Origin: Pseudomonas oryzihabitans | Lineage (GTDB): Bacteria > Pseudomonadota > Gammaproteobacteria > Pseudomonadales > Pseudomonadaceae | Assembly (NCBI RefSeq): GCF_024652905.1 | Contig: NZ_CP102428.1 | Location: 4,386,001-4,450,000, forward strand | Direction of reading: 5' to 3' | Length of the DNA stretch: 64,000 nt | Shown here: positions 8,601 through 16,407 of the stretch, one piece after another | Layout of the letters: every line of letters begins with the position of its first letter | How positions within the stretch are numbered: the first letter of the stretch is position 1 | Made by a program: the position numbers and the translations under genes | The notes under the pieces: model-generated | Databases searched by the model: none | Seen by the model: only the letters and a program-made list of their open reading frames with translations | Told to the model about the DNA's origin: nothing

Positions 8601-9830
8601 ATGAGCAAGACTTCCCTCGACAAGAGCAAGATCCGCTTCCTTCTCCTGGAAGGCGTCCACCAGTCCGCCGTGGATATCCTGAAGTCCGCGGGTTACAGCA
8701 ACATCGAGTACGTCACCAGCTCCCTGCCGGATGCCCAGCTCAAGGAAAAGATCGCCGACGCCCACTTCATCGGCATCCGTTCGCGCACCCAGCTCACCGA
8801 AGAGGTGTTCGACTGCGCCAAGAAGCTGGTCGCCGTCGGCTGCTTCTGCATCGGCACCAACCAGGTCGACCTGCAGGCCGCCCGCGAGCGCGGCATCGCC
8901 GTGTTCAATGCCCCCTATTCCAACACCCGTTCGGTCGCCGAGCTGGTGCTGGCCGAGGCCATCCTGCTGCTGCGCGGCATCCCGGCCAAGAACGCCTCCT
9001 GCCACCGTGGCGGCTGGATCAAGAGCGCGGCCAACTCCTTCGAGATCCGCGGCAAGAAGCTCGGCATCATCGGCTACGGCTCCATCGGCACCCAGTTGTC
9101 GGTGCTGGCCGAGGGCCTGGGCATGCAGGTGTTCTTCTATGACGTCATCACCAAGCTGCCCCTGGGCAACGCCCAGCAGGTCGGCTCCCTGACCGAGCTG
9201 CTCGGCATGAGCGACATCGTCACCCTGCACGTGCCGGAAACCCCCGCCACCCAGCTGATGATGGGCGAGCGCGAGATCCGCGCCATCAAGAAAGGCGGCA
9301 TCCTGATCAACGCCGCGCGCGGCACCGTGGTCGACCTCGACGCCCTGGCCGCGGCCATCAAGGACGAGCACCTGATCGGCGCCGCCATCGACGTTTTCCC
9401 GGTGGAGCCGCGCTCCAACAACGACGAATTCGTCTCGCCGCTGCGTGGCCTGGACAACGTCATCCTCACCCCGCATATCGGCGGCTCTACCGCCGAGGCC
9501 CAGGCCAACATCGGTCTGGAAGTGGCCGAGAAGCTGGTCAAGTACAGCGACAACGGCACCTCGGTGTCCTCGGTCAACTTCCCCGAAGTGGCCCTGCCGT
9601 CGCACCCGGGCAAGCACCGCCTGCTGCACATCCACCAGAACGTGCCGGGCGTGCTGTCGGAGATCAACCGGGTCTTCTCCGAGAGCGGCATCAACATCTC
9701 CGGTCAGTACTTGCAGACCGACGAGAAGGTCGGCTACGTGGTGATCGACGTCGACGCCGACTACTCCGACCTGGCCCAGGAAAAGCTGCAGAACATCAAG
9801 GGCACCATCCGTTGCCGCGTGCTGTTCTAA
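8601..9830 (+). CDS. serA: D-3-phosphoglycerate dehydrogenase
   Basis: A 409-residue enzyme that oxidises 3-phosphoglycerate with NAD+, the first committed step of serine synthesis. Domain order is a substrate-binding domain (1-105), a Rossmann NAD domain with LGIIGYGSIGTQLSVLA (about residues 154-170), catalytic residues in NAARGTVVD (Arg) and TPHIGGSTAEAQ (His), and a C-terminal ACT domain (about 337-409) containing HQNVPGVLSEINRVFSE, the serine-sensing module. The length matches the E. coli/P. aeruginosa short form. Translation is taken from the ATG at 8601 (MSKTSLDKSKIRF) because that fits the family N-terminus, although no strong ribosome site is visible. Serine feedback through the ACT domain is expected. 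Confidence 0.96.
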   Translation: MSKTSLDKSKIRFLLLEGVHQSAVDILKSAGYSNIEYVTSSLPDAQLKEKIADAHFIGIRSRTQLTEEVFDCAKKLVAVGCFCIGTNQVDLQAARERGIAVFNAPYSNTRSVAELVLAEAILLLRGIPAKNASCHRGGWIKSAANSFEIRGKKLGIIGYGSIGTQLSVLAEGLGMQVFFYDVITKLPLGNAQQVGSLTELLGMSDIVTLHVPETPATQLMMGEREIRAIKKGGILINAARGTVVDLDALAAAIKDEHLIGAAIDVFPVEPRSNNDEFVSPLRGLDNVILTPHIGGSTAEAQANIGLEVAEKLVKYSDNGTSVSSVNFPEVALPSHPGKHRLLHIHQNVPGVLSEINRVFSESGINISGQYLQTDEKVGYVVIDVDADYSDLAQEKLQNIKGTIRCRVLF

Positions 9831-9847
9831 ACCTTTAGCTGTTATAG

Positions 9848-9883
9848 AAAAGCCCCGGTCGGGTTCGCCTGACCGGGGCTTTT
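9848..9883 (+). terminator. Intrinsic terminator of serA
   Basis: A perfect 13-bp stem (AAAAGCCCCGGTC at 9848-9860 with GACCGGGGCTTTT at 9871-9883) and a 10-base loop lie 17 bases after the serA stop. The A-tract/T-tract symmetry means it could also work in the opposite direction. Confidence 0.93.
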
Positions 9884-9906
9884 GCTTGCGTGCTGGCAGG
9901 GCATCC

Positions 9907-9972
9907 ATCGCGGCCATGGGCCGCTCCTACAGGACGCTCGGTGTATCGGTAGGAGCGGCCCACGGCCGCGAT
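9907..9972. repeat. Paired inverted REP (GTAGGAGCGGCC family)
   Basis: Two head-to-head REP units, ATCGCGGCCATGGGCCGC followed by TCCTAC, and GTAGGAGCGGCC followed by CACGGCCGCGAT, are separated by about 18 bp between the convergent ends of serA and rpiA. The same unit pairs occur at 12487-12550, 40229-40305 and 56463-56527. This is the standard Pseudomonas REP/BIME layout, normally moved by REP-associated tyrosine transposases; none is in the window. Confidence 0.9.
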
Positions 9973-10026
9973 AGGGTCACGCAGCAGCGGCCACATCGGC
10001 GGAACGCCTTGGCCGCTGGTAGAGAC

Positions 10027-10701
10027 TCAGCTGCGCTCCAACCGCTCCACGCCCTGGGCGGTGCCCAAGAGCAGCACGTCCGCCGGGCGGGCGGCGAAGA
10101 GGCCGTTGGCGACCACGCCGACGATGTTGTTGATCCGGGCCTCCAGGCCCACCGGATCGACGATGTGCATGTTGTGCACGTCGAGGATGATGTTGCCGTT
10201 GTCGGTCACCACGCCGTCGCGGTATTCCGGGTCGCCGCCCAGTTTCACCAGCTCGCGGGCCACGTGGCTGCGGGCCATGGGGATGACTTCCACCGGCAGC
10301 GGGAATTCGCCGAGGACGTCGACGCGCTTGCTGGCGTCGGCGATGCAGATGAATTTGCGCGCCACCGCGGCGACGATCTTCTCGCGGGTCAGGGCCGCGC
10401 CGCCGCCCTTGATCAGGTTGAGGTGGCCGTCGGCTTCGTCGGCGCCGTCCACGTAGAACTCCAGGTCGCTGACGCCGTTGAGGTCATAGACGGTGATGCC
10501 GTGGCGCTTCAGCCGGTCGGCGGTGGCCTGGGAGCTGGCCACGGCGCCGTCGAATTCCAGCTTGTGCTTGGCCAGCAGGTCGATGAAGAAGTTGGCGGTC
10601 GAGCCGGTGCCCACGCCGACCACGCTGTCGCGGGAGAGCTGGGGAAGGATGAGGTCGACCGCGGCCTGGGCGACGGCCTGCTTGAGCTGGTCCTGATTCA
10701 T
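10027..10701 (-). CDS. rpiA: Ribose-5-phosphate isomerase A
   Basis: A 224-residue cytoplasmic enzyme interconverting ribose-5-phosphate and ribulose-5-phosphate in the pentose phosphate pathway. Conserved stretches are [14 protein letters not shown] (phosphate loop), [33 protein letters not shown] (catalytic Asp/Glu/Lys region) and [17 protein letters not shown]. Length and order match RpiA closely. It is transcribed divergently from ilvA, as in P. aeruginosa, with a 127-bp shared control region. Confidence 0.96.
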   Translation of the reverse strand: MNQDQLKQAVAQAAVDLILPQLSRDSVVGVGTGSTANFFIDLLAKHKLEFDGAVASSQATADRLKRHGITVYDLNGVSDLEFYVDGADEADGHLNLIKGGGAALTREKIVAAVARKFICIADASKRVDVLGEFPLPVEVIPMARSHVARELVKLGGDPEYRDGVVTDNGNIILDVHNMHIVDPVGLEARINNIVGVVANGLFAARPADVLLLGTAQGVERLERS

Positions 10702-10828
10702 GGGGGTATCCGCAGAGAAACGGGTGAAGGGTCGCCGATTATAGCCGCTCGGACGGCCTGGCTAACCTACCCGGGAGTGCCCGTAGTAGACTTTTCGCCC
10801 CCGCCGCACCCACCGGATCGTCCCGCCG

Positions 10829-12343
10829 ATGCTCGAACAGTATGTGAAGAAGACCCTGCTCGCCCCCGTCTACGACGTGGCCATCGAGACGCCCCTGCAA
10901 CCGGCGCGGGCGCTGTCCGAGCGGCTGGGCTGCCAGGTGCTGCTCAAGCGCGAAGACCTGCAACCGGTGTTTTCCTTCAAGATCCGCGGCGCCTACACCA
11001 AGCTGGCCAGCCTCTCGACCGAAGAGAAGGCCCGTGGGGTGATCGCCGCCAGCGCCGGCAACCACGCCCAGGGCCTGGCCCTGGCGGCGCGCGAACTGGG
11101 CGTGCGGGCGATCATCGTCATGCCGCGCACCACGCCCGAGCTCAAGGTCATCGGCGTGCAGTCCCGTGGTGGCGAGGTGGTGCTGCACGGCGACGCCTTT
11201 CCCGAGGCCCTGGCCGAGGCGCTGCGCCTGGTCGAGGAGCAGGGCTACACCTTCGTCCCGCCCTATGACGATCCGGACGTCATCGCCGGCCAGGGCACCG
11301 TGGCCATGGAGATCCTGCGCCAGCATCCGGGCCGGCTGGACGCCATCTTCGTCCCCGTGGGCGGCGGTGGCCTGATCGCCGGTATCGCCGCCTATGTGAA
11401 ATACCTGCGCCCCGAGATCCGGGTCATAGGCGTCGAGCCCGATGACTCCAACTGCCTGCAGCAGGCCATGGCCGCTGGCGAGCGGGTGGTCTTGCCGCGG
11501 GTGGGGCTGTTCGCCGATGGCGTGGCCGTGGCCCAGATCGGCCACCATACCTTCGAGATCTGCCGGCGCTATGTGGACGAGGTGATCACCGTCAGCAGCG
11601 ACGAGATCTGCGCGGCGATCAAGGACATCTACGACGACACCCGCTCCATCACCGAACCGGCTGGCGCCCTGGGCGTGGCCGGGATCAAGAAATACGCCGA
11701 GCGCGCCGGCAGTGGCGGCCAGGTGCTGGTGGCCATCGATTCCGGCGCCAATATCAACTTCGACCGCCTGAGACACGTGGCCGAACGCGCCGAACTGGGC
11801 GAACAGCGCGAAGCCATCATCGCCGTGACCATCCCCGAGCGGCCGGGCAGCTTTCGGGCCTTCTGCGAAGCCCTGGGCCGGCGGCAGATCACCGAATTCA
11901 ACTATCGCTACCACACCGGCCAGGAAGCCCATATCTTCGTCGGCGTTCAGACCCATCCCCAGCGCGATCCGCGTGAGGCCTTGCTGCAGGGACTACGCGA
12001 CCAGGGTTTTCCGGTGCTGGACCTGACCGACAACGAACTGGCCAAGCTGCACATCCGCCACACCGTGGGTGGCCATGCCATGCGGGTCGACCAGGAACAG
12101 GTGTTTCGCTTCGAATTCCCCGAGCGACCCGGGGCGCTGTTCGATTTCCTTGAAAAGCTAGGCGGCCGCTGGAACATCAGCATGTTCCATTATCGTAACC
12201 ATGGCGCGGCGGACGGGCGGGTATTCGCGGCGCTGGAGGCCAGTCACGCCGAGCGGGGCGAGCTGTTGGCAACCCTGGATGCCATCGGCTATCGCTATTG
12301 GGACGAGACCGAGAATCCGGCGTACCGGTTGTTCCTGGGCTAA
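10829..12343 (+). CDS. ilvA: Threonine ammonia-lyase, biosynthetic
   Basis: A 504-residue PLP enzyme converting threonine to 2-oxobutyrate, the first step of isoleucine synthesis. The PLP lysine is K51 in VFSFKIRGAYTKL; the phosphate-binding glycine loop is VPVGGGGLIAGIAAY. After the fold-type II catalytic domain (about 1-320) come two C-terminal ACT-like regulatory domains (about 325-405 and 415-504), each beginning with a PERPGSFRAF or PERPGALFDF signature. This is the long, isoleucine-inhibited form, distinct from the short catabolic TdcB. Repeats rather than a clear terminator follow the stop codon. Confidence 0.95.
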   Translation: MLEQYVKKTLLAPVYDVAIETPLQPARALSERLGCQVLLKREDLQPVFSFKIRGAYTKLASLSTEEKARGVIAASAGNHAQGLALAARELGVRAIIVMPRTTPELKVIGVQSRGGEVVLHGDAFPEALAEALRLVEEQGYTFVPPYDDPDVIAGQGTVAMEILRQHPGRLDAIFVPVGGGGLIAGIAAYVKYLRPEIRVIGVEPDDSNCLQQAMAAGERVVLPRVGLFADGVAVAQIGHHTFEICRRYVDEVITVSSDEICAAIKDIYDDTRSITEPAGALGVAGIKKYAERAGSGGQVLVAIDSGANINFDRLRHVAERAELGEQREAIIAVTIPERPGSFRAFCEALGRRQITEFNYRYHTGQEAHIFVGVQTHPQRDPREALLQGLRDQGFPVLDLTDNELAKLHIRHTVGGHAMRVDQEQVFRFEFPERPGALFDFLEKLGGRWNISMFHYRNHGAADGRVFAALEASHAERGELLATLDAIGYRYWDETENPAYRLFLG

Positions 12344-12354
12344 GGTCTGGTGGT

Positions 12355-12388
12355 GTTGGGCTTCGCTGCGCTCAGCGCCAACCTACGG
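12355..12388. repeat. GTTGGGCTTCG palindromic repeat
   Basis: A copy of the dispersed palindrome, GTTGGGCTTCGCTGCGCTC then AGCGCCAACCTACGG, starts 11 bases after the ilvA stop codon and could serve as a hairpin at the 3' end of the ilvA transcript. Confidence 0.75.
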
Positions 12389-12434
12389 GTAGGTGGATCA
12401 CGGTGCGGCCTTATCCACCGTTGGTACCGGAGCC

Positions 12435-12472
12435 CGTAGCGTGGAAAACGCTGCGCGGTTTTCCACGCTACG
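12435..12472. repeat. Perfect 15-bp inverted repeat (CGTAGCGTGGAAAAC)
   Basis: CGTAGCGTGGAAAAC (12435-12449) and its exact complement (12458-12472) flank an 8-base loop. Related pieces occur inside the large element near 2588-2624 and near 5541. It has no T-tract, so it is a dispersed hairpin repeat rather than a standard terminator. Confidence 0.75.
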
Positions 12473-12486
12473 GTTGAGTACGCCCG

Positions 12487-12550
12487 ATCGCGGCCATGGG
12501 CCGCTCCTACAGGTCCAGATGTCATTGTAGGAGCGGCCCATGGCCGCGAT
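12487..12550. repeat. Paired inverted REP (GTAGGAGCGGCC family)
   Basis: A second copy of the REP pair (see 9907-9972), with a 17-bp spacer. With the CCCTCTGGGAGAGGG...TGAGGG repeat at about 12645-12671 and the two palindromes beside it, it fills the 381-bp gap between ilvA and the next gene. No gene is seen there. Confidence 0.9.
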
Positions 12551-12696
12551 GAGCGAAATATCGGACTTCCGGAGCACCCGCATCGGCGGATCGCCAGGGG
12601 CGCGATGAGCCCATAAACCAACGCTGAACCAGACCGCCTCCTCTCCCTCTGGGAGAGGGCTGGGGTGAGGGAGGCCAGACACCGCCAGTCCTGCCC

Positions 12697-12729
12697 GTTG
12701 GGCTTCGCTGCGCTCAGCTCCAACCTACG
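12697..12729. repeat. GTTGGGCTTCG repeat that supplies a stop codon
   Basis: This copy of the palindrome overlaps the 3' end of the neighbouring minus-strand gene: the TAG stop (12725-12727) is part of the repeat's own GTAGGTTGG end. Confidence 0.75.
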
Positions 12730-12961
12730 ACGCCGGCTCCTCCACGCTGATATCTGTCAACCCATGCACTTCGGCTTGCCGCATGATGGCCGCGGCGGGG
12801 GCATCGGCAGGCGGCAGGGCCAGGCTGTTCTCGGCGTCGGCGCGCAGGTGTTCCAGCACGGCGAGGGCCGCTTCATGGGGCGCGAGCGTCGCCTGCGGAT
12901 GGTCGAGATCGAGCTGGCGGGGTTCGCCGTCCTTGCGGTAGTGGACGCGAAAGTGGGGCAT
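12725..12961 (-). CDS. Small hypothetical protein (78 aa)
   Basis: A 78-residue soluble protein with no recognised domain, starting MPHFRVHYRKDGEPRQLDLDHP and ending in an acidic tail. The ATG at 12961 is supported by GGAGG eight bases upstream; longer readings lack this. The HYRKDGEPRQLDLDHPQA start suggests a small beta-rich fold. It lies 59 bp downstream of the next gene on the same strand, so it may be the last gene of the long minus-strand operon. The stop codon is provided by a dispersed repeat, so the ancestral C-terminus may have been different. Confidence 0.65.
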   Translation of the reverse strand: MPHFRVHYRKDGEPRQLDLDHPQATLAPHEAALAVLEHLRADAENSLALPPADAPAAAIMRQAEVHGLTDISVEEPAS

Positions 12962-13020
12962 AACGGCGGCCTCCAGGTAGGTCTCTAGACAGACCCGCCC
13001 GGACGCGCCGCCGTTCCGAC

Positions 13021-13470
13021 CTACTTGAGGATCACCAGCTTGCCCTTGAGGGCGACACCGGCCATGAGCGCGCCGGCGTGGCATTCGTAGCGGCTGGGAT
13101 CGCTCCACTCGTTCTTCTTGTAGTAGCTGGTGATGTCGGTGACGGCATTGGCACCGGCGGCCTTGGCCGCTTCCTGCAGGCGGATCAGCGCCGATTGCAG
13201 CACCCAGCGGCAGGCGACCTCGTCGGTCTTGTTGAAGGCGTTGGTCTTCTGGTTGGTGGTGATGCTGGAATTGACCACCGTGGCCTTGCCCGGCACCGGG
13301 TTGCCGGCCAGGTAGAACTTCACGCTGCCGTCCAGGCGCTTGGCGGCCAGTGCTTCCTGGACCACCTCGGCGAAGGGCAGGTGCAGGGTGGTGTCGCGGG
13401 CCTGGGCGATGCTGGGCAGCAGGGTGGTCAGGCTCAGGGTCAGTGCGAGGGTGGCGGCTAGGGTACGCAT
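13021..13470 (-). CDS. Exported protein, often labelled excinuclease ATPase subunit
   Basis: A 149-residue protein with a clear signal peptide (MRTLAATLALTLSLTTLLPSIAQARD, cleavage after AQA). The mature part includes RLQEAAKAAGANAVTDITSYYKKNEWSDPSRYECHAG; the AAKAAGANAV segment recalls the small alpha/beta fold of YbjQ/RcsF-like proteins. Homologues are often annotated excinuclease ATPase subunit, a name the sequence does not justify (no Walker motifs, secreted). Two cysteines could form a disulfide. It follows the aryl polyene operon on the same strand and similar genes accompany some aryl polyene clusters, so an envelope role is possible but unproven. Confidence 0.65.
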   Translation of the reverse strand: MRTLAATLALTLSLTTLLPSIAQARDTTLHLPFAEVVQEALAAKRLDGSVKFYLAGNPVPGKATVVNSSITTNQKTNAFNKTDEVACRWVLQSALIRLQEAAKAAGANAVTDITSYYKKNEWSDPSRYECHAGALMAGVALKGKLVILK

Positions 13471-13569
13471 GGTGACTTCCTTGTGGTGGGGGATGACTGT
13501 TTAACCCAGAACGCTCGCCCCGTCAGCCTGGGGACCGGCATTCTGCGATATCGCGCAGGCTGCGGAGCG

Positions 13570-13968
13570 CTACTCCGCGTCGGCAGCGGGGGCCGGCAGC
13601 TGCAGCTGACGACGGATGTCGGCGTCGAGCAACTGGACCCACTTGTTGTAGTTGCGATGAATGCGCTCGCCGTCGTAGTCGAGGCCGGCGCTGTCGCGGT
13701 AGCGGATCTGGTAGCCCTTGGTGCTGTAGGGGATGTCGACCCAGGCCTGGTGGCGATCGCGCACCACGATGCTGGCGACCACCAGGCCGGGGCTCTCCTG
13801 GCCGACGCTCCAGCCACGGCGTTCGAGGGTGTCGACGATGGCGCGCCGGACATCGGCGGCGTTCTCCACCCGGTCGGCGGGGAAGACCTCCTGGGGCGTC
13901 ACCAGGGGCGCGCGGGTGCAGGCCGCCAGGAACAGCAGCGCGGAGACGAGCAGCAGGCGACGCAACAT
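13570..13968 (-). CDS. Putative lipoprotein, 132 aa
   Basis: A lipoprotein signal, MLRRLLLVSALLFLAACTR, has the lipobox L-A-A-C with the acylated Cys at residue 17. The mature part contains NAADVRRAIVDTLERRGWSV and a pattern of alternating Tyr/Asp (IPYSTKGYQIRYRDSAGLDYD) typical of small periplasm-facing alpha/beta lipoproteins. The ATG at 13968 has GAGG eight bases upstream. It starts only 23 bp after the stop of the last ketosynthase gene, so it is probably cotranscribed with the aryl polyene operon. Function unknown. Confidence 0.7.
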   Translation of the reverse strand: MLRRLLLVSALLFLAACTRAPLVTPQEVFPADRVENAADVRRAIVDTLERRGWSVGQESPGLVVASIVVRDRHQAWVDIPYSTKGYQIRYRDSAGLDYDGERIHRNYNKWVQLLDADIRRQLQLPAPAADAE

Positions 13969-13991
13969 GGGAATACCTCGGGAAATGGCCA

Positions 13992-15224
13992 TCAGGACCA
14001 GCGGCGGAAGATCAGCGAGGTGTTGACCCCGCCAAAGGCGAAATTGTTGTTCATCACATGATCGGTACGCAGGGTCCGCGGTCCGTCACGCAGATAGTCC
14101 AGCTCGCCACACTGGGGGTCCAGGTCGTCGAGGTTGAGCGTCGGCACGAAACGCTCTTCGTTCATCATGGCGATGCTGAACCAAGACTCCAGGGCGCCAC
14201 AGGCACCGAGGGTATGGCCCAGGTAGCTCTTCTGCGAGCTGATGGGCATGCGGGAACCGAACAGCGCCTGGGTGGCCCGGGTCTCGGCGATGTCGCCCTG
14301 TTCGGTGGCCGTGCCGTGGCCGTTGACGTAGCCGATGGCCTCCGGCGCCAGCCCGGCGTCTTCCAGGGCCAGCTCCATGGCACGCTGCATGGTGGCCTGT
14401 TCGGGGCGGGTGGAATGCTGGCCGTCGGCGTTGCTGCCGAAGCCGACGATCTCGGCGTGGATGTGCGCGCCGCGCGCCAGGGCGTGTTCCAGCTCTTCCA
14501 GCACCAGGATGCCGGCGCCTTCGCCGATCACCAGGCCGTCGCGTCCCTGGTCGTAGGGACGCGGCGAGGTGTGGGGCGCATCGTTGCGCAGGCTGGTGGC
14601 ATAGAGGGTGTCGAAGACCATGGCCTCGCTGGGACAGAGTTCTTCGGCGCCGCCCGCCAGCATCAGCGGCAGGCGCCCGAACTTGATGGCTTCGTAGGCG
14701 TAGCCGATTCCCTGGCTGCCGCTGGTGCAGGCGCTGGAGGTGGGAATCAGCCGGCCCTTGAGACCAAAGAACAGACTCAGGTTGGCGGCCGCGGTGTGCG
14801 GCATCATGCGCACATAGGTGTTGGCGTTGAGCCCCACGGCGGCGTCGCTGAGCAGCATGTTGGCCAGCGCCTTGATGTCGTCGGTGCTGCCGGTGGAGGA
14901 ACCGCAGGCCACGCCCATGCGGCCATCGGCGATGCTGGGATCGTTCAGCAGTCCGGCATCGGCCAGGGCACGCTCGGCGGCGGCCACCGCCAGCTGGGAG
15001 ACGCGGCCCATGCTGCGTAACTGCTTGCGCGTCCAGTGGCCGGGCACCTGGAAGTCGACGATGGGCCCGCCCAGGCGGGTATTCATCTCGGTATAGCGAT
15101 CCCAGGCGTCCATGCGGCGGATGCCGCTGTGGCCGGCCAGGAAGTGGTCGCGGATGGTCGGCCAGTCACTGCCCAGGGCGGTGACGCCGGCCATCCCGGT
15201 GATCACGACGCGGCGCGTACTCAT
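13992..15224 (-). CDS. apeR: Aryl polyene beta-ketoacyl-ACP synthase (ApeR-type)
   Basis: A 410-residue ketosynthase of the FabF fold. The Cys-His-His triad is intact: TSSACTSGSQG (Cys), NGHGTATEQGD (His) and YLGHTLGACGALES (His). In aryl polyene systems the ApeR ketosynthase is a stand-alone homodimeric enzyme for early condensations, distinct from the ApeO-ApeC pair. The ATG at 15224 shares one base with the stop of the reductase gene upstream (TGATG), so translation is coupled; a GTG six bases earlier is in frame but less likely. Last biosynthetic gene of the operon. Confidence 0.88.
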   Translation of the reverse strand: MSTRRVVITGMAGVTALGSDWPTIRDHFLAGHSGIRRMDAWDRYTEMNTRLGGPIVDFQVPGHWTRKQLRSMGRVSQLAVAAAERALADAGLLNDPSIADGRMGVACGSSTGSTDDIKALANMLLSDAAVGLNANTYVRMMPHTAAANLSLFFGLKGRLIPTSSACTSGSQGIGYAYEAIKFGRLPLMLAGGAEELCPSEAMVFDTLYATSLRNDAPHTSPRPYDQGRDGLVIGEGAGILVLEELEHALARGAHIHAEIVGFGSNADGQHSTRPEQATMQRAMELALEDAGLAPEAIGYVNGHGTATEQGDIAETRATQALFGSRMPISSQKSYLGHTLGACGALESWFSIAMMNEERFVPTLNLDDLDPQCGELDYLRDGPRTLRTDHVMNNNFAFGGVNTSLIFRRWS

Positions 15225-15961
15225 CAGCACAGCCCTCCGTTGACCGCCAGCACCTGACGGGTGATGTAGCCGGCCTCGGGCGCGAGCAGGAAGGCCACCG
15301 CATGGGCCACCTCCTCGGGGGTGCCCATGCGCCCGGCGGGGATCATTTCGAGGATCTTGTCCACTGGCACGTGCTCGTCGAGGATTTCGGTGTCGATCAG
15401 CCCTGGGGCCACGCAGTTGACGGTGATCTTGCGCTTGGCCAGCTCCACCGCCAGTGCCTTGGCAGCACCGATCAGCCCCGCCTTGGAGGCACTGTAGTTG
15501 ACCTGGCCGCGATTGCCGATCAGCCCGGAGACCGAGGTGATGCAGACGATACGCCCCGGCGCGCGGCGGCGGATCATCGGCATGACCACCGGGTGCAGGA
15601 CATTGTAGAAGCCGTCGAGATTGGTGCGTAGGACCACGTCCCAGTCTTCCCCGGTCAGCGCCGGAAAGGCGCCGTCGCGGGTCAGGCCGGCGTTGCAGAC
15701 CACACCATAGTAGCCGCCGTGGGCTTCGGTATCGGCCTCGAGGATGGCCGCGCAGGCGGCGCGGTCGCCGACGTCGAATTGCAGCACCCGGGCCGTGCGG
15801 CCCAGGGCCTCGACCTCGGTGCGGACGGCCTCGGCTTCTTCGCGCCGGCTGCGGCAGTGCAGCACCAGGTCGTGCCCGGCGGCGGCCAGGCGCAGGGCGA
15901 TGGCGCGGCCCAGGCCGCGGCTGGAACCGGTCACCAGGACCGGGGCGGGGGCAACGCTCAT
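15224..15961 (-). CDS. apeQ: Aryl polyene 3-ketoacyl-ACP reductase (ApeQ/FabG-type)
   Basis: A 245-residue short-chain dehydrogenase. The NADPH loop is VTGSSRGLGRAIALRL; the catalytic Ser-Tyr-Lys is found in ITSVSGLIGNRG and NYSASKAGLIGAAK, followed by VNCVAPGLIDTEIL. It reduces the beta-keto group after each condensation so that the dehydratases can form the conjugated polyene. It overlaps the dehydratase gene upstream by four bases (ATGA) and the ketosynthase downstream by one. FabG itself would also fit the motifs; the operon context decides the assignment. Confidence 0.9.
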   Translation of the reverse strand: MSVAPAPVLVTGSSRGLGRAIALRLAAAGHDLVLHCRSRREEAEAVRTEVEALGRTARVLQFDVGDRAACAAILEADTEAHGGYYGVVCNAGLTRDGAFPALTGEDWDVVLRTNLDGFYNVLHPVVMPMIRRRAPGRIVCITSVSGLIGNRGQVNYSASKAGLIGAAKALAVELAKRKITVNCVAPGLIDTEILDEHVPVDKILEMIPAGRMGTPEEVAHAVAFLLAPEAGYITRQVLAVNGGLC

Positions 15962-16407
15962 GGCGCGGGCTCCTCTAGATACAGATCCGCCCGGGGCGGA
16001 CGATAGACGTTCAGGCGGGCGCTGGCCTGGCAGCCAGGACCCTGCAGATGGCAGTCGAAGATGGCCATGCCATCGTCGTTCTGCAGTGCCGGCTGGGCGT
16101 GGATGCGCAACTCACCGCCGGCGGGAAAGGCCGCCACGTCGCAGGCGAACTGGCGGGTGCCGAGCAGGAAACCCAGGGCCGGAGCCTCGCCGCGGCGGCG
16201 CGCCTGGCAGCCGGCGAAGGCCGCCACGCTCTGCGCCATCAACTCCACGCCGATCCAGGCCGGCAGGGCGCCGTCGGCGTCGGTGAAGAGACCGGGACGT
16301 ACCACCAGGCGGGTCTCGATGCCCTGGTCGTCGCAGACGAGGATCTCCTCGATCAGCAGCATGTCGCCGGCGTGGGGCACCAGCTCGGCGAGGGGCCAGG
16401 GGATCAT
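15958..16407 (-). CDS. apeP: Aryl polyene hotdog-fold dehydratase (ApeP-type)
   Basis: A 149-residue hotdog protein beginning with WPLAELVPHAGDMLLIEEI, the conserved start of the FabZ-like 3-hydroxyacyl-ACP dehydratase subgroup found in aryl polyene and xanthomonadin clusters; the His of VPHAGDM is the expected active-site residue. WIGVELMAQSVAAFAG matches the central helix. In aryl polyene systems ApeP works as a heterodimer with ApeI, which here is fused to the ligase. The ATG at 16407 overlaps the ketosynthase stop by four bases. A longer reading frame covering this gene extends upstream but lies in the shadow of the ketosynthase. Confidence 0.87.
   Translation of the reverse strand: MIPWPLAELVPHAGDMLLIEEILVCDDQGIETRLVVRPGLFTDADGALPAWIGVELMAQSVAAFAGCQARRRGEAPALGFLLGTRQFACDVAAFPAGGELRIHAQPALQNDDGMAIFDCHLQGPGCQASARLNVYRPPRADLYLEEPAP

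Noticed and set aside
8592-9917. 441-codon frame antisense to serA
   Set aside because: Composition rich in Val/Gly/Asp/His mirrors the serA codon pattern; serA itself is certain.
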